DNA from: Oligoflexus sp. | GTDB lineage: Bacteria > Bdellovibrionota_B > Oligoflexia > Oligoflexales > Oligoflexaceae | DNA length: 9,145 nucleotides | Reading direction: 5' to 3' | NCBI GenBank assembly: GCA_030151925.1 | Contig: JASLCY010000517.1 | Location: forward strand, 1-9,145 | In this document: positions 7,126 to 9,145 of the stretch, one piece after another | How the letters are laid out: every line of letters begins with the position of its first letter | Position numbering within the stretch: the stretch's first letter is position 1 | The notes under the pieces: model-generated | Told to the model about the DNA's origin: nothing | The model's input: the letters and a program-made list of their open reading frames with translations, nothing else | Databases searched by the model: none | Made by a program: the position numbers and the translations under genes

Positions 7126-7752
7126 CTATCCTTTACGGCCTTGGAGCACATAGGGGCTGGCGAAGCGTTCGAGGTACTTGCCGACGAGATCGACTTCGAT
7201 ATTGATGGGCCATCCGCCCTTCAGCTCGCCGAAGGTGGTGCCGGCGATCGTCACGGGGATGAGGGTCAGGCGGATGCGGGTGTGCTCGGGCTCGTCGAAG
7301 ACCTCGTTCACGGTGAGGCTCACGCCGTCGAGCGTGATGGAGCCCTTGGGGATGATATAACCCGAGAGATCGCGCGGGATCTGCACGAAGACCGTCCAGC
7401 CGCCGTTCTCCTCCTTGAGGCTCTCGAGCTTGCCGCGGCCATCGACATGGCCGGAAACCATGTGGCCGCCGAGCCTGTCGCCGACGCGGAGGGCCCTTTC
7501 GAGGTTGACGCCGGAGCCGACCTTGAGCTGGCCGAGGTTGGTCTTCGCCAGCGATTCGAAGCTGACGTCGAAATCCATCGACTTCTCGTCGAAGCGCGTG
7601 ACGGTCAGGCAGCAGCCGTTCACCGCGATGCTCTCGCCGTGCTCCGTCGCATAACCGTCGGCCTTCTGGGTCTCGACCCTGAGGATCTTATAGCCGTCTT
7701 TATCTTGAATGGAGACGATGCGCCCCACGCGTTCCACGAGGCCGGTAAACAT
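7126..7752 (-). CDS. ribE: riboflavin synthase alpha chain (RibE)
   Basis: Final step of riboflavin synthesis: dismutates two 6,7-dimethyl-8-ribityllumazine molecules to riboflavin plus the pyrimidine that RibH reuses. 208 residues, normal length, built of two homologous lumazine-binding barrels. The first runs from the diagnostic MFTGLVE start through GESIAVNGCCLTVT (39-52), ESLAKTNLG (66-74) and VNLERAL (82-88). The junction is GDRLGGHMVSGHVDG (91-105). The second repeats the pattern with KGSITLDGVSLTVNEV (136-151), LIPVTIAGTTFG (164-175) and INIEVDLVGKYLER (183-196). The usual His of IPHT is Val167 here, a small oddity. AGAAGGG lies about 9 nt before the ATG. The gene is 21 nt after nrdR, with no ribD between them, and 6 nt before the transglutaminase-like gene. 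Also called ribC in E. coli. Confidence 0.96.
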   Translation of the reverse strand: MFTGLVERVGRIVSIQDKDGYKILRVETQKADGYATEHGESIAVNGCCLTVTRFDEKSMDFDVSFESLAKTNLGQLKVGSGVNLERALRVGDRLGGHMVSGHVDGRGKLESLKEENGGWTVFVQIPRDLSGYIIPKGSITLDGVSLTVNEVFDEPEHTRIRLTLIPVTIAGTTFGELKGGWPINIEVDLVGKYLERFASPYVLQGRKG

Positions 7753-7773
7753 AGGAGAGATCCCTTCTAATGC

Positions 7774-8262
7774 TCAGGAAAGATGGGTTTGGGTGTCGCC
7801 GCCGCGGTTGCCGCCGCTCTTCAGGCCCTTGAGCTCGCGCACGAATTCCTCGGGATCCTTGAAATCCTTGTAGATCGACGCGAAACGCACATAGGCCACG
7901 TGATCCGTCTGCCTCAGGCGCTTCATGACCAGGTCGCCGATGCGGCTGCTGGGGATGATGCGTTCGCCTTCCGAACGGAGCTGCACCTCGATCGAGTTCA
8001 CCATGACCTCGATCTGGTCGATCGAGATCTGGCGTTTGCGGCAAGCCATCGAGATCGCCCGCACGAGCTTCTCATGGCTGAAATCGTCGAAGCTCCCATC
8101 CTTCTTGCGGACCTGGAGCATCAATTCCTCTTCTTTCTCGTAGGTCGTATAGCGGTGATGGCACCTCAGGCAATTACGCCGACGCCGAATGCTACGCCCG
8201 TCCACGCTCACGCGGCTTTCGAGCACTTTGGTATCGATGAAATCACACTTCGGGCACTTCAC
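7774..8262 (-). CDS. nrdR: transcriptional repressor NrdR
   Basis: Nucleotide-sensing repressor of ribonucleotide reductase genes. 162 residues: a zinc ribbon with Cys3, Cys6, Cys31 and Cys34 (KCPKC, RNCLRC) and the basic stretch RSIRRRRN (23-30) for DNA binding, then an ATP-cone at about 49-139, ending in the typical VRFASIYKDFKDPEEF (125-140). The C-terminal tail of ~20 residues is Gly/Lys rich. Start is a GTG at 8260-8262, forced by the MKCPKC N-terminus. GGAG at 8273-8276, inside the end of glyA, lies 10 nt upstream. Only 3 nt separate it from the glyA stop, so translation is probably coupled. I saw no obvious NrdR box in this window; its targets are elsewhere. Confidence 0.97.
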   Translation of the reverse strand: MKCPKCDFIDTKVLESRVSVDGRSIRRRRNCLRCHHRYTTYEKEEELMLQVRKKDGSFDDFSHEKLVRAISMACRKRQISIDQIEVMVNSIEVQLRSEGERIIPSSRIGDLVMKRLRQTDHVAYVRFASIYKDFKDPEEFVRELKGLKSGGNRGGDTQTHLS

Positions 8263-8265
8263 GGC

Positions 8266-9145
8266 TTATTTGCTCCATTGAGGGTAAAGCGGGAACTTCT
8301 TCGCGAGAGCCTTCACTTCGTTGCCGACTTTAGCCAGGGCATCGGCATCGTCGATGCCCTTATAGGTCTGGCCGATCCAGCCAGCGATAAGCTTCATCTC
8401 GGCCGTTCCCAGGCCGCGGGCCGTCACGGCCGGGGTCCCGATGCGGACGCCGCTCGTCACGAAAGGACTGCGGGTCTCGTTCGGTACGGTGTTCTTGTTC
8501 ACGGTGATGTGAACCTTACCGAGCGCGTCTTCCATCTGCTTGCCGCTCACCGGGGTCTTCGAGAAGTCGAGGAGCATGAGGTGGTTGTCGGTACCGCCCG
8601 AGACGAGCTGGAAGCCGGCCTCGACGAGAGCGGCGGCGAGGGTGCGCGCGTTCTCACGGACCTGCTTCTGATACGTCTTGAACTCCGGTTTGAGCGCCTC
8701 GAGGAAGCTCACGGCCTTAGCTGCGATCATATGCTCGAGAGGGCCGCCCTGGATACCAGGAAAGACGGATTTATTAATATTAATCTTCTCATCGTTCCAG
8801 AGGATGAGGCCGCCGCGCGGGCCGCGCAGGGTCTTGTGGGTCGTCGTCGTCGTCACGTGCGCGTGAGGGACCGGGCTCGGATGCTCGCCCGCGGCTACGA
8901 GGCCGGCGATGTGCGCCATGTCCACGAAGAGATAGGCGCCGACCTCATCCGCGATCTGGCGGAATTTGGCGAAATCGATTTCACGGGTATAGGCGCTGGC
9001 GCCGGCCACGATCATCTTGGGTTTCACTTCGCGGGCGCGGGCCGCGACCTTCTCGTAATCGAGGCGGCCGGTCTCGGGATCGATGCCGTAGAAGTGGGAT
9101 TCGTAGATCAGTCCCGAGAAGTTCACCTTCGAGCCGTGAGTGAGG
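8266..9145 (-). CDS. glyA: serine hydroxymethyltransferase (GlyA), 5'-partial
   Basis: PLP enzyme that interconverts serine plus tetrahydrofolate with glycine plus methylene-tetrahydrofolate, the main source of one-carbon units. 292 residues are visible to the right edge; about 125 N-terminal residues of a ~415-residue enzyme are outside. The frame stays open through [12 protein letters not shown] at the edge, so the GTG at 9124-9126 is the internal Val of that motif, not a start. Key sites, counted from that Val as residue 1: [13 protein letters not shown] (68-80) with the PLP-contacting Asp and His, and [16 protein letters not shown] (91-106) with the Schiff-base Lys98 (codon 8833-8835). 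[11 protein letters not shown] and [14 protein letters not shown] are also typical. It leads the nrdR-ribE transcription unit; the promoter must lie beyond the window. Confidence 0.97.
   Translation of the reverse strand, partial: LTHGSKVNFSGLIYESHFYGIDPETGRLDYEKVAARAREVKPKMIVAGASAYTREIDFAKFRQIADEVGAYLFVDMAHIAGLVAAGEHPSPVPHAHVTTTTTHKTLRGPRGGLILWNDEKININKSVFPGIQGGPLEHMIAAKAVSFLEALKPEFKTYQKQVRENARTLAAALVEAGFQLVSGGTDNHLMLLDFSKTPVSGKQMEDALGKVHITVNKNTVPNETRSPFVTSGVRIGTPAVTARGLGTAEMKLIAGWIGQTYKGIDDADALAKVGNEVKALAKKFPLYPQWSK

Noticed and set aside
7141..7770. Open frame of 209 codons on the + strand opposite ribE
   Set aside because: Mirror of ribE with biased composition; ribE itself is unambiguous.
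8821..8870. Repeated GTC/GAC triplets suggesting a microsatellite
   Set aside because: They encode the conserved [11 protein letters not shown]-lysine motif of GlyA, so this is protein constraint.

Overview
The window carries mostly core metabolic genes of a Gram-negative bacterium. Coding DNA is roughly 60-65 % GC where I counted it, with one AT-rich intergenic stretch. The order glyA, nrdR, ribE ... ribB-type gene, ribH, nusB is the familiar proteobacterial riboflavin neighbourhood. A fused RibB plus degenerate RibA protein points to Proteobacteria in the broad sense. A delta-like or Bdellovibrionota-like lineage is possible, but I cannot prove it from sequence alone.

Layout from left to right. 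(1) At 1-2087 on the + strand lie an ALDH7-family semialdehyde dehydrogenase (5' end outside the window) and, 9 nt downstream, a LiuC/AtuE-type enoyl-CoA hydratase. They look like a two-gene catabolic unit. (2) At 2094-4117 on the - strand lies ribBX-ribH-nusB, tightly packed and convergent with the hydratase. (3) At 4118-4477 is an AT-rich divergent intergenic region with an 11-pair hairpin and a candidate promoter, but no FMN riboswitch. (4) At 4478-5212 on the + strand is an XRE-family regulator with a PAS-like C-terminal half, closed by a strong intrinsic terminator. (5) At 5233-9145 on the - strand lies glyA-nrdR-ribE followed by a secreted DUF3857/transglutaminase-like protein. glyA runs off the right edge.

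How the genes work together. RibB makes the four-carbon precursor, RibH condenses it to lumazine, and RibE converts lumazine to riboflavin. The window has no ribD and no functional ribA: the GTP cyclohydrolase II half of RibBX has lost all three zinc cysteines and the RQEGRG active-site motif. Those two steps must be encoded elsewhere. NrdR, GlyA and NusB are housekeeping neighbours (control of deoxynucleotide synthesis, one-carbon supply, rRNA antitermination).

The most interesting points are the degenerate RibX domain, the XRE/PAS regulator lying antisense inside an otherwise one-directional riboflavin gene row, and the exported transglutaminase-like protein joined to ribE. I found no mobile element, CRISPR array or RNA gene, and no clearly undescribed multi-gene system.
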